NCBI GenBank assembly: GCA_028875175.1
Contig: JAPPFO010000098.1
Location: forward strand, 1 to 26,181
Reading direction: 5' to 3'
DNA: 26,181 nucleotides
Source: Chloroflexota bacterium
GTDB lineage: Bacteria > Chloroflexota > UBA11872
The position numbers and the translations under genes are program-made. Numbering within the stretch: position 1 is the stretch's first letter; each line of letters starts with the position of its first letter. The notes below the pieces were generated by a model, which worked only from the letters and a program-made list of their open reading frames with translations, was not told where the DNA came from and did no database searches. This document shows positions 14,453 to 22,682 of the stretch, piece by piece.

Positions 14453-16051
14453 TCAGCCCACCGCCGGCAGCCGGTACTCGATCAGCGTCGGACACCGCCG
14501 TGCCAGCCCCCGCTCCACCGCCGCCCCCAGCGCCTCCGGCGTATCCACGCCCTCGGCCGCCGCCCCGAACGATTTTCCGAATGCCACGAAGTCCGGATTG
14601 TGCAGCCGCACATCCACCGTGCGCCCCCCGAAGTTCCCCCGAAAGTTCCCGTCGATGGCCGCGTACGACGAGTCGTTGAACACCACGGCTACGACCGGCA
14701 ATTGCTCCCGCACGGCTGTGGCCAGCTCCTCCGCCGTAAACAGGAACCCACCGTCCCCGCTCAGCGACAACACCGGCCGTTCCGGACACGCCACCTGCGC
14801 CCCGATCGCGGCAGGCAGGCTGAAGCCAAGCGTCCCGAAGTAAATCGGAAACATGTACGACCGCGGGTGGTCCACCGGAAACAGCCCGGCCGAGCGGTAG
14901 CTGGTCATGGTCATGTCGTTCACCAGCACGCCGTCGTCCGGCAGCACCCGCCGAAGCTCCGCAAGAATCGCTGCCGACCTCGGATCGTCCGCGGCGTCAT
15001 GCGGATTGTGTCGACGAGCGCGCATCCCCTCGGCAATGTCCGGGGCCGGCGGCGGCGGCTCGTCCGGCAGCGCCTCCAGCAGCTCGCTCACCGCCGCGGC
15101 GGCATCCGCCTGGATCGACACCGTGTTGGACCGATGCCGGCCTAGTTCAGCCGCCGACCGGTCAATCTGGATCATCGTCTCCGGCAGCGGCATCCGGTCG
15201 TCATCCGTCACCCGCGCTCCCAGGCGGCACCCAACCACAAGGGCCACGTCGCGCGTCCGCAGCAACGCATAGAGACTCTCGTCCAGCCGGTGCTTGCAGC
15301 CCAGCGAGAGCGGATGCGACTCGGGGAACGCCCCCTTGCCCGTGTGAGCCGTCAGCACTGGCGCCTGCAACCGCTCCGCCAGGGCCTCGACCTCTGACCC
15401 AGCGTCCATTGCTCCGCTGCCCAAGAAGACCAGGGGCGCCTCCGCATTGGCCAACAAATCCGCCGCTCGATCCACTGCCTCCGAGTCAGGTGCGGCTACC
15501 GTCGCCGCCGCCGCCTCCACCAACTCCACGTCCGCCGTCTCGGTTAACAAGTCCAGCGGAATCTCTATGCTCGCCGGGCCCGGCCGCTCCGTAGTCATCG
15601 CGTCCATGGCTCGGGTCACCGCGCCTGGAATCTCTGGCACCCTCTCCACCAACTCGTGGTGCCCCACCAGAGCGCGCAGGACGCCCGACTGGTCCCGGAG
15701 CTCATGTAGCTCGCCGGCTTCCGGCGCGCGCGACGCCGGACCCAGCGCCGTTGCTATGTGCAGCACCGGCGACGACTCCGCGTAGGCCTCGCCCAACCCG
15801 GTAGCCGCGTTGGTGATGCCGGGTCCCGTGATGGTTGCCACGCAAGCCACCCGGCCCGAGGCCCGCGCGTACCCGTCCGCCATGAAAGCCGCGCCCTGTT
15901 CGTGCCGCGTGATCACCACCCGCATATCCGGCGCGTCCAGCAGCGGGTCGTACAACCCGCCGTTATGCACGCCCGGGATCCCGAACAACGTCGTCACGCC
16001 CGCCTGGCGCATCCCGGCCACCAGGGCCTGCCCACCGGTCATCTGCGGCAT
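14453..16051 (-). CDS. Thiamine-diphosphate-dependent enzyme, acetolactate synthase/2-oxo-acid decarboxylase-like
   Basis: 532-residue TPP enzyme with the three-domain acetolactate synthase fold. The N-terminal PYR domain has TLFGIPGVHNGGLYDPLL and the cofactor-activating glutamate in TRHEQGAAFMADGYARASG (Glu51). A middle domain follows, and the C-terminal PP domain has the TPP/Mg motif GDGG (432-435) ending at Asn459. The FGIPGVH start recalls 5-guanidino-2-oxopentanoate decarboxylase (AruI-like) more than true acetolactate synthase, but substrate assignment from this is weak. No small regulatory ilvH subunit lies nearby, which argues against a role in branched-chain amino acid synthesis. 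The ATG at 16051 is chosen because a GGGAG sits 9 nt before it; a TTG at 16060 would abut that site. Confidence 0.88.
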   Translation of the reverse strand: MPQMTGGQALVAGMRQAGVTTLFGIPGVHNGGLYDPLLDAPDMRVVITRHEQGAAFMADGYARASGRVACVATITGPGITNAATGLGEAYAESSPVLHIATALGPASRAPEAGELHELRDQSGVLRALVGHHELVERVPEIPGAVTRAMDAMTTERPGPASIEIPLDLLTETADVELVEAAAATVAAPDSEAVDRAADLLANAEAPLVFLGSGAMDAGSEVEALAERLQAPVLTAHTGKGAFPESHPLSLGCKHRLDESLYALLRTRDVALVVGCRLGARVTDDDRMPLPETMIQIDRSAAELGRHRSNTVSIQADAAAAVSELLEALPDEPPPPAPDIAEGMRARRHNPHDAADDPRSAAILAELRRVLPDDGVLVNDMTMTSYRSAGLFPVDHPRSYMFPIYFGTLGFSLPAAIGAQVACPERPVLSLSGDGGFLFTAEELATAVREQLPVVAVVFNDSSYAAIDGNFRGNFGGRTVDVRLHNPDFVAFGKSFGAAAEGVDTPEALGAAVERGLARRCPTLIEYRLPAVG

Positions 16052-16060
16052 CGGCGCCAA

Positions 16061-16065
16061 CTCCC
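16061..16065 (-). promoter_or_regulatory. Shine-Dalgarno of the TPP enzyme gene
   Basis: GGGAG on the minus strand, 9 nt before the ATG at 16051. Its position excludes the TTG at 16060 as the start. Confidence 0.5.
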
Positions 16066-16140
16066 GCGTGTCCTGCGGAGCGCTGCGGCAGCGCTCCCGG
16101 CCAGCCTAGCGAACCTCTCCCCCGTCCCTCAGCCCGCCCG

Positions 16141-16146
16141 TAGAAT
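16141..16146 (+). promoter_or_regulatory. Candidate -10 element of mnmE
   Basis: TAGAAT, one mismatch from TATAAT, stands out in a very GC-rich gap 39 nt before the mnmE ATG. No -35 box is visible. Confidence 0.38.
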
Positions 16147-16185
16147 CCACCGTCGCCCCGGGGCCTACGTTCCCGCTGCCTCCCG

Positions 16186-17565
16186 ATGAACCCCAGCGCT
16201 TCCACCACTGACACCATCGCCGCCATCGCGACTCCCGTTGGGAGTGGCGGCATTGGCGTTGTGCGCATCAGCGGCCCTCAGGCCCTCTGGATCGCCCGGC
16301 GCGTCACCCGCCGCTCTCGTGACCCCAAACCCCGCTTCGCCCACCTGGCGCGGGTCTTCGACGGCAACAACGAGCTGATCGACCAGGCCCTCCTGCTCTT
16401 CATGCCCGGCCCCGGCTCCTACACCGGTGAGGACGTCGCCGAACTCAGTTGCCATGGCGGTCCCGTCGCGCTCCGGCGCGTGCTCGACACCATCCTTGCC
16501 GCCGGCGCCCGCCCCGCCGGCCCCGGCGAGTTCACTCTCCGCGCCTTCCTCAACGGCCGCCTCGACCTCGCCCAGGCCGAGGCCGTGGCCGACGTTGTCG
16601 CCGCCCCCACCCCCGCCGCCCTTGCCGTCGCCGCCAATCAGCTGGCCGGGCGTCTCTCCGATGCCGTCCGCAACATGCGCGCCGCCTGCCTAGACCTGCT
16701 GGCCCAGATGGAGGCCGAAGTCGACTTCGATGAGGACGAAGTCCCCGCCATGGACCGCGCGGTGGTCGCCGCCACCCTCGAGTCCCTCGACCAGCGCCTC
16801 GAGGATGCCCTGGCCTCGGCGGGCCGCGGAATCATGCAGCGCCACGGCCTCCGCGTCGCCCTGGTGGGCAGTCCCAACGTCGGCAAGTCATCGCTCATGA
16901 ACGCGCTGCTGAGCACCGACCGCGCCATCGTTACCGAGATCCCCGGCACCACGCGCGACGTGCTGGAAGAGTCGTTCGACCTCGACGGCGTTCCCATCGT
17001 CCTCAACGACACCGCCGGCCTGCGCGAAACCCACGACCCCGTGGAAGCGCTTGGTGTGGAACGAAGCTCCCGTGCCCTCGAAAGCGCCGACGCCGTCGTG
17101 CTGGTGCTCGACGCCAGCCGCCCCCTCCTCGGCAACGATGAAACCGCCGCCGCGCGCGTGCATCGGGCTGCCAAACCCACAATCGTCACGCTCAACAAGC
17201 GCGACCTCCCACATGCAGTCCGGGCCGACGACGTCCGCGACTTCGTACCTGGCGCACCCATCGTCCACACCGCCGCCATTCGCGAGGACGTCAACGAGCT
17301 ACGCCAGGCCCTCCGCCACGTTATTGGCCTGGCCGGCGCCGACGGCGGCCTCGCGCTCGTGGCCAGCGTCCGCCATCAGGAGGCTCTCACCCGCGCCCGC
17401 GACGAACTCGCCGGCGCCCGCCGCGCCGTGGCCGACGACGAACCGTCGGACTTCGTCAGCATCGGCGTCCGCGGCGCCATCAACGCCCTCGGCGAAATAA
17501 CCGGCGAATCCGCCACCGAAGACCTGCTCGACGTCATCTTCTCCAAGTTCTGCATCGGCAAGTGA
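16186..17565 (+). CDS. mnmE: tRNA uridine-5-carboxymethylaminomethyl modification GTPase MnmE
   Basis: GTPase that with MnmG installs the carboxymethylaminomethyl group on U34 of certain tRNAs. The protein has 459 residues, full length. The N-terminal folate-binding domain starts TIAAIATPVGSGGIGVVRISG. The G domain is inserted at about 220-380, with P-loop GSPNVGKSS (228-236), switch I EIPGTTRDV, DTAGL and base-specificity NKRD (337-340). The essential C-terminal FCIGK, whose cysteine is needed for modification, is intact. It stands alone here: mnmG, rnpA or yidC, frequent neighbours in other bacteria, are not in this window. The start ATG matches the family N-terminus. Codons end strongly in C. 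Confidence 0.97.
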   Translation: MNPSASTTDTIAAIATPVGSGGIGVVRISGPQALWIARRVTRRSRDPKPRFAHLARVFDGNNELIDQALLLFMPGPGSYTGEDVAELSCHGGPVALRRVLDTILAAGARPAGPGEFTLRAFLNGRLDLAQAEAVADVVAAPTPAALAVAANQLAGRLSDAVRNMRAACLDLLAQMEAEVDFDEDEVPAMDRAVVAATLESLDQRLEDALASAGRGIMQRHGLRVALVGSPNVGKSSLMNALLSTDRAIVTEIPGTTRDVLEESFDLDGVPIVLNDTAGLRETHDPVEALGVERSSRALESADAVVLVLDASRPLLGNDETAAARVHRAAKPTIVTLNKRDLPHAVRADDVRDFVPGAPIVHTAAIREDVNELRQALRHVIGLAGADGGLALVASVRHQEALTRARDELAGARRAVADDEPSDFVSIGVRGAINALGEITGESATEDLLDVIFSKFCIGK

Positions 17566-17581
17566 AGCTCGACGTCCCCGA

Positions 17582-18022
17582 CTAGTCGCTGCTGAGCGTC
17601 ACTGATCCTGACGGGCCGTCGTAGAAGAGCCGGAAGCGCCGAAGGAAGTGTCGGCCGAGCAGTGCGCGGTGAGGTTGACCGCCAGCGGCTAAGTGAACAC
17701 CGGCGAACTGCCCGTGAATCACCCACGCAAGGTCCGGGATACAGATCTGGGCCAGGTACATATTCGCCCGTTAGACGCCGCCGACGCCGGCAACTGACTG
17801 GTGCCCAACCGCTGGCAAGTTCAGGCGGGTAGCCAGGACGGAGTCAATACAGCTGAGCGCCGATCCCGTGTCCACGAGGGCGGGATGCCGATCTATAGGG
17901 ATCTGAGGTGCCCGGTCGGCGTCTAGCCGATATGTGGAGTCGTATCCAATCTGTACTTCCAGTGTCGGCCCGAGGCTGAACAGTTGGTCCCATCGGCTGA
18001 ACCCGAAGTCAGTTGATGGCAC
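17582..18022 (-). pseudogene. Retropepsin-like aspartic protease gene split by an in-frame TAA
   Basis: The first 83 codons encode the N-terminal half of a small retroviral-type aspartic protease, with the active-site motif ALVDTGSALSCID (Asp51). A TAA at 17771-17773 then stops the frame. The same frame continues without indel for 62 more codons (ANMYLAQICIPDL, FAGVHLAAGGQPHRALLGRH, LYDGPSGSVTLSSD) to a TAG at 17582-17584. This second half contains the family's GRxFL-type region and conserved end. A single nonsense change therefore explains the split. The start ATG overlaps the DUF5678 gene by 14 bp. It could be a true pseudogene, a sequencing error, or two fragments made separately (an ATG lies three codons after the TAA). 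Confidence 0.8.
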
Positions 18023-18257
18023 GGGCCTCCTGATATACCGCCGGCGTCCACGGATTCAACGGCTTTGCGCCAACCTGGCGAAGCAAGAACGGTCCGCTTC
18101 CAAAGCGCTGAACGCCCGCGCAGGCAGCGTCCTCAAAATCCTCATACGCCCCGATCAACCGCTCGTCGTGCACCACCACCCACTTCCCCATGTGCTCGCG
18201 CTCCAGGTCGCTTTGCATGCGCTCGTACGCTGCGACTTCCAACTCGATGTCAGCCAT
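18009..18257 (-). CDS. DUF5678 domain protein
   Basis: Small 82-residue protein of unknown function. The core GKWVVVHDERLIGAYEDFED and GPFLLRQVG match the DUF5678 pattern as I remember it. Such genes are often found next to small retropepsin-like proteases, as here, where the protease start overlaps this stop by 14 bp. By analogy the product may be the protease's partner or antitoxin-like regulator, but that is speculation. The ATG at 18257 is preferred over one eight codons upstream because it gives the usual N-terminal helix and lies 28 nt from a TATAAC hexamer. Confidence 0.75.
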   Translation of the reverse strand: MADIELEVAAYERMQSDLEREHMGKWVVVHDERLIGAYEDFEDAACAGVQRFGSGPFLLRQVGAKPLNPWTPAVYQEARAIN

Positions 18258-18285
18258 AGTCGCCCCGGGTGGTTCCAACACATCA

Positions 18286-18291
18286 GTTATA
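18286..18291 (-). promoter_or_regulatory. Candidate -10 element of the DUF5678/protease pair
   Basis: TATAAC on the minus strand, 28 nt before the ATG at 18257 and after the end of the upstream fusion gene. No clear -35. Confidence 0.35.
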
Positions 18292-18340
18292 CCGGATACA
18301 AACAGCCCGCCGCCGAGCAGGCTCGCCCGCCCCGACGCTG

Positions 18341-21300
18341 CTACGGCGCTGGATCGTCCGCAACCATCCCTTCATCAGCCTGTGAATCCTCCCCACCGCG
18401 AACAAGGACCAGCGCCGCCACCGCCGCCGCCAGCGTCCAGAACGTCGCCGCCAGTTCCGGCAGAAAGTAGGTGTGGTCCACGAGCCCGTGCGTCAGAGCC
18501 GCCGCCATCGCCCCCGCCAATCCAAAGGCCAGCGGATCTGAGCCGCCGTCGCGATCCCTGCAAGTGCGCCGCCAGTCCCGCCAGAACAACACCAGCACCG
18601 CGCTCAGCGCCAGCAACCCGATCAGCCCCGTCGAGACCCAGGCGTCCAGGACCAGGTTGTGCGGATGCGAGATGTTCGGCTCCCGCCACGCCTCCGGCCG
18701 CATGTACTCGCGGTACTGCGTCAGGAAGTTGTCCGGACCCACCCCAAAGAGCCAGTGGTCCCGCCCCATCCGCCAGGCGCTGTCCCAGATGGCCAGCCGC
18801 GACACCGCCCCGCTGTCGCCAATCCGCAGCAGCTGCCCGATCCGCTCGATGCCCGTCACCAGCCCGATTCCCGCCAGCGCCGCCAGCGACAGCGCCACGG
18901 CCCCCAGGCGGCGCCTGAGTCCGACCTGCGCCCACAGCGGCCGCGCCGCCACCGTCAGCCCCGCCAGCGCCCCCAGCCACGCGCCGCGGCTCCACGTCAG
19001 GATCAGCACGATCAGCAGCACGCTGAGCGCCACCAGCCAGAAGCCGCGACTGCTCGCGACTCGCCCCCAGCCCCAACAGCACCGCCCGCTGACGAAGGTG
19101 CTTGTGCCTGCCGCCAGTGCCAGCGCCAGGGCCACCGGCGCCGCCCGCTCCAACACCAGCGCCAGGTTGTTCGGAGACCCGAACGTACCCCGCACGCGCG
19201 GGGGAAACACTTCGGTCACCACCGCGCCAAACGGAATGAGCACGAGCGCAACCAGCGCCGCCAGCGTGGCGCCCGTCACCAGCGCCGCCAGCAGCCGGCG
19301 CACGTCATCCCGATCCCGTAGAACCGACGCCAGCACCACGAAGAACGCCGCCGGCTCCAGGATCACCGTCCGCAGGTCCCGTAGCGCGAACTTTGGATAG
19401 TCGGCCAGCACCGCCGTGACTACCCCGGCCACTGTGAATACGGCTGCCGCCGCGATCCACCGCATGGGTGGCAGGCGCGGCGGCCCACCCCACAGCGCGC
19501 GCGCGACCCACGCCGCCACCACGGCCAGGATCAGGACTTCGCCGACCGGTCGGTCAAATACCCCCGTCCGCCCGATCACCCCCACGAACGGAATGGCCGC
19601 CACCGCCACGAGCGCCGCGTCCCGCAGCCGCGCAACCGCCAGCACGCCCACGCCCAGCGCCAGCAGCACTCGAATCAGCGTCCACGCGGAGATTGCCCCG
19701 CCGGCCGGCAACACCGCGTACAGCACGGCTGCCGCCGCCAGCAGCACTTCGCCCACTCGTAGCGGCCCAACCGGCCCGTCCATCCAGGTCCACGGCAGCC
19801 GGGCCAGCATCCGGCGCGGCCCGCGCCAGGAACGCGCCGTCCACAACGCCAGCGCCCCAACCGCCCCCCACAGCCCGCCCAGCGCCAGCCATGGCCACGT
19901 CGGCTGCGCATTCCCAACCAGCAATCCGTCCACGATCACCAGCCCGCCGCTCGAGGCCGGGTTCGACTCGGCCAGCACCTTCAGTTCCAGCGTGTGCTGG
20001 CCCGGCGGCAACCGCGTCGCAATCGGAATCCGCGCCAGCGGCTCCACGCTCGGCGCGTACAGGTCCAGGATCGCCTCGCCCGCCGGGTTCCGTGCCAGCG
20101 CATCCGCCAGCGCGTCCTGCCCGTCAATCCGCGCCAGCACCCGCCCCATGTCCGGCCCGCGCCGGGTCAGCAGCCCCAGGTCCGTACCGTCAAATCGGAA
20201 TCGCACCGTCGCGCCCGCGACCCCGGTCTGCCGGTGCAATCTCAGCGACGCCAGGTCGCTCGGTACGCGCGGCCACGGCCCCTCGTAGCTCGCCGCCGCG
20301 TGCGTCTCCTGGTGTAAACCGGCCCCCGCCGCCACCGGCCCGCCAAACGCCGCGCGCACGGACTCCAGATTGGGTCTCGGCTTGAAGTCCTTATCCATCA
20401 GCCGGAAATACGGTGTCGGATCGCCCGGTCTCAGGCCCTCCGGCCAGCGCGAGGCCCAGATCACGATCGTCGGCATCCAGGGCCACTGCTCGCGCGCCCG
20501 CCGGATCCCGTCAACCGTCCAGGCCGCCTGCACCTCGATCGGATGATTGCCCCAGATCCCCGGATCGCCCGTCCAGCCGGGAGGAAGCGACATCCAGCCA
20601 TACTCCGTCGCCCACACCGGCGTCTGCGCGTCGCCAAATGCCTCCATCACCTCGCGCCACAGCACCGCCCGCGGAAAGTTCACCCGCTGATCGTCAATCC
20701 GAACGTCTCGCGGTCCAGTCCACAGCCCGTACGACATGCTGGCCGCCACGTCGAAGTCGCCCTTCGCGCCCAGCAGGTACAGCTGGCGTAGAAACAGCAG
20801 GTCGCTGAGGTTCTCGGGCCCGGTCTCGATCGTCGGAGCCAGACCCGCCAGCACGATTCGCGCCTCCGGGTCGGCCGCGCGGATGGCCTGCCCCACCGCC
20901 CGCAACATCGCCAGGTACTCGGCCGGGTTCGGCGGTCGCCCGCCCCATTCGCCAAACAGGTTGGGCTCGTTCCAAACCTGGTAGTACCGGACTTTGCCCC
21001 GGTAGCGCGCTGCCAGTTCGCCGGCAAAGCGCGCGAATTCCGCGTTATCCGCCGGCGGCGCCTGCATCCACGGGTTTTCCCGCGGATCGAATCCGGGCGT
21101 GGCCCAGCTTGGCGCCCGGTCAAGCCGTGCCAGAACCTCGATTCCTGCGTCCTGCGCGGCCTCCACAATCCCGTCGTACTTGGTCCATGCGTCTTCGCCC
21201 AGCTCCGGATGCTCCTCCGGATCCAGCGGCTCAAACTCCGCCCAATTGAACTCCTGGCGGATCAGCCCCACCCCGGCCGCGCGCAGCACAGCCAGCTCCT

Positions 21301-21505
21301 GCCGGACTTTCGCCAAATCGGGCTCGCGGTGCAGGAACGTGTTGGCCCCGATGGCCGGCGCATCCGCGTCTCGGATCTCGCCCAGGCCCGCCGTCCCGTA
21401 CGACACCCCGTGACTCAGCAACGCCAGCAGCGCTACGGCGCCGGCGGTTACGACGGCCGCCGCCGCCACGGCCGCCGGCAGCAGCCAGCCGCGCCGCGGT
21501 CGCAC
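18341..21505 (-). CDS. Glycoside hydrolase fused to O-antigen ligase/polymerase (Wzy_C-type) membrane protein
   Basis: 1,054-residue fusion. Residues 8-30 are an N-terminal membrane helix. Residues 45-390 are a clan GH-A (GH39/GH5-like) barrel with acid/base VWNEPN (Glu180) and nucleophile ATEYGW (Glu301). Residues 400-530 are a beta-sandwich of the kind found in secreted proteins (FDGTDLGLLTRRGPDMGRV, LPPGQHTLELKVLAESNPAS). From about 535 on there are some ten to twelve membrane helices, with O-antigen ligase signatures GTFGSPNN (773-780), SRGAWLG, GVGPDNFLTQY (921-931) and SHPHNLVLDAWVSTG (946-960). The hydrolase half should face outside and the ligase half should join or polymerise lipid-linked glycans. 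The start is a GTG, 19 bp after the neighbouring hydrolase gene, with which it shares GANTFL and the catalytic blocks. The substrate is unknown. Confidence 0.88.
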   Translation of the reverse strand: MRPRRGWLLPAAVAAAAVVTAGAVALLALLSHGVSYGTAGLGEIRDADAPAIGANTFLHREPDLAKVRQELAVLRAAGVGLIRQEFNWAEFEPLDPEEHPELGEDAWTKYDGIVEAAQDAGIEVLARLDRAPSWATPGFDPRENPWMQAPPADNAEFARFAGELAARYRGKVRYYQVWNEPNLFGEWGGRPPNPAEYLAMLRAVGQAIRAADPEARIVLAGLAPTIETGPENLSDLLFLRQLYLLGAKGDFDVAASMSYGLWTGPRDVRIDDQRVNFPRAVLWREVMEAFGDAQTPVWATEYGWMSLPPGWTGDPGIWGNHPIEVQAAWTVDGIRRAREQWPWMPTIVIWASRWPEGLRPGDPTPYFRLMDKDFKPRPNLESVRAAFGGPVAAGAGLHQETHAAASYEGPWPRVPSDLASLRLHRQTGVAGATVRFRFDGTDLGLLTRRGPDMGRVLARIDGQDALADALARNPAGEAILDLYAPSVEPLARIPIATRLPPGQHTLELKVLAESNPASSGGLVIVDGLLVGNAQPTWPWLALGGLWGAVGALALWTARSWRGPRRMLARLPWTWMDGPVGPLRVGEVLLAAAAVLYAVLPAGGAISAWTLIRVLLALGVGVLAVARLRDAALVAVAAIPFVGVIGRTGVFDRPVGEVLILAVVAAWVARALWGGPPRLPPMRWIAAAAVFTVAGVVTAVLADYPKFALRDLRTVILEPAAFFVVLASVLRDRDDVRRLLAALVTGATLAALVALVLIPFGAVVTEVFPPRVRGTFGSPNNLALVLERAAPVALALALAAGTSTFVSGRCCWGWGRVASSRGFWLVALSVLLIVLILTWSRGAWLGALAGLTVAARPLWAQVGLRRRLGAVALSLAALAGIGLVTGIERIGQLLRIGDSGAVSRLAIWDSAWRMGRDHWLFGVGPDNFLTQYREYMRPEAWREPNISHPHNLVLDAWVSTGLIGLLALSAVLVLFWRDWRRTCRDRDGGSDPLAFGLAGAMAAALTHGLVDHTYFLPELAATFWTLAAAVAALVLVRGGEDSQADEGMVADDPAP

Positions 21506-21524
21506 CAGGCGTCTCAGATTCGTC

Positions 21525-22682
21525 TTAGGGGAACGAGGCGCCGGTGGCGGCGCGTTGCACGGCCCGGTAGACGAGCCGCGGGGTGAAATCCGGTTCGACC
21601 ATGCGGAAGTAATACTCGCTCTCGTCCGGCTGCAGAGCCGCCAGCGGCTTGCGGAAGAACCAGAGGTTGAACACGCCCGCCCACGGCCAGTGATTCAGCG
21701 CGTACCGCACGCCTTCCACCGTCCACTCGGCCTGCGTTTCTTCGGAGACGCGCCGCCATACGAGCTTCGCGGGATTCATGTCAGCCGGCGAGGCATTCCA
21801 TCCGTATTCGTTGAACCAGACGGGCTTGTTGCGCAAGCCGAACTCGACCATCAGCTCGCGCACGAATTCCGCGCGGCGGAAGTTCAGCACATCCGGATCG
21901 GGCGGAGCTTCCGGCGGATGCTCCAGTCCAAAGGCGTTCGCCGCCTGTACGTCCAGGTAGTCGCCGGCTCCCGCCTCAAGCATCCGCCGGAGGAATTGCA
22001 ATTCGTCCATGGCCCGCGGGCTGTTCTCCAGCGTGGCGGCCATCGGCGCCGCGATCACCACGTTGTCCTCGTCCACACTTTTGATTGCCAGGTTGGCTGC
22101 CCGCAGAAGCCGCGCATACGCCTCGGGTTGCGGCGGCGCGCCGCCCCATTCGTGCGCCAGGTTCGGTTCGTTCCAGATCTGGTAATGGCGTACCCGCCCG
22201 CGGTAGCGGTCGGCAAACACGGATAGAAAACGCCCGTAGTCCACGTAATTCGTCGGCGGCGTGGTTGGATGCGCTTTATTCACCCGCGCCCAGGCCGGGG
22301 CGCGGTCGATTCGCGCAATGATGTCCACCCCCGCTTCTTCCGCCAGGTCCACAATCTCGTCGTACTTGTCCCAGGTGGATCGGCGCGCCGCCGAGTCGAA
22401 GTACTGTCCCCGCGCCGGCGTCTCGATATCCGCCCACGGCGCGTGCTGCTTGATCCACCGAATGCCGGCCTCGTTGACCATCTGCAGCGTCTGTCGGCGC
22501 TTCCACGTCTCGACTTCCAGGTTCAGGAACGTGTTGGCGCCCCACGGCCACACGTTGGCCAGGTCGATTGAGCTCGACTGCCGTCGGCGCACCGTCGAAT
22601 CCCCGCACGCGGCAAGCGCCGCCGTGGCCGCCGCGCCGGCGCCGCTGGCCAGGAGCGTCCGGCGCGGCATCAGCCGGCTCAC
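21525..22682 (-). CDS. Secreted lipoprotein glycoside hydrolase (clan GH-A, GH39/GH5-like)
   Basis: 385-residue TIM-barrel hydrolase. The N-terminus combines a twin arginine (MPRRTLLASGAG), a hydrophobic stretch and a lipobox LAAC (Cys26), so it is probably exported, perhaps by Tat, and anchored outside the membrane. The catalytic pair is intact: IWNEPN (Glu172) and FNEYGWN (Glu292). It is clearly paralogous to the hydrolase module of the next gene (shared WGANTFL, WDKYDEIVDLAEEAGVDI and NEPNLAHEWGG-type blocks), so a duplication gave rise to both. The GTG start overlaps the isomerase stop by 4 bp (GTGA). Retaining clan-A enzymes may hydrolyse or transfer glycans; which glycan cannot be told. 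Confidence 0.88.
   Translation of the reverse strand: MSRLMPRRTLLASGAGAAATAALAACGDSTVRRRQSSSIDLANVWPWGANTFLNLEVETWKRRQTLQMVNEAGIRWIKQHAPWADIETPARGQYFDSAARRSTWDKYDEIVDLAEEAGVDIIARIDRAPAWARVNKAHPTTPPTNYVDYGRFLSVFADRYRGRVRHYQIWNEPNLAHEWGGAPPQPEAYARLLRAANLAIKSVDEDNVVIAAPMAATLENSPRAMDELQFLRRMLEAGAGDYLDVQAANAFGLEHPPEAPPDPDVLNFRRAEFVRELMVEFGLRNKPVWFNEYGWNASPADMNPAKLVWRRVSEETQAEWTVEGVRYALNHWPWAGVFNLWFFRKPLAALQPDESEYYFRMVEPDFTPRLVYRAVQRAATGASFP

Noticed and set aside
18190..20385. Pro/Ala/Ser/Arg-rich plus-strand frames opposite the fusion gene
   Set aside because: Low-complexity antisense translations with no start signal or domain.
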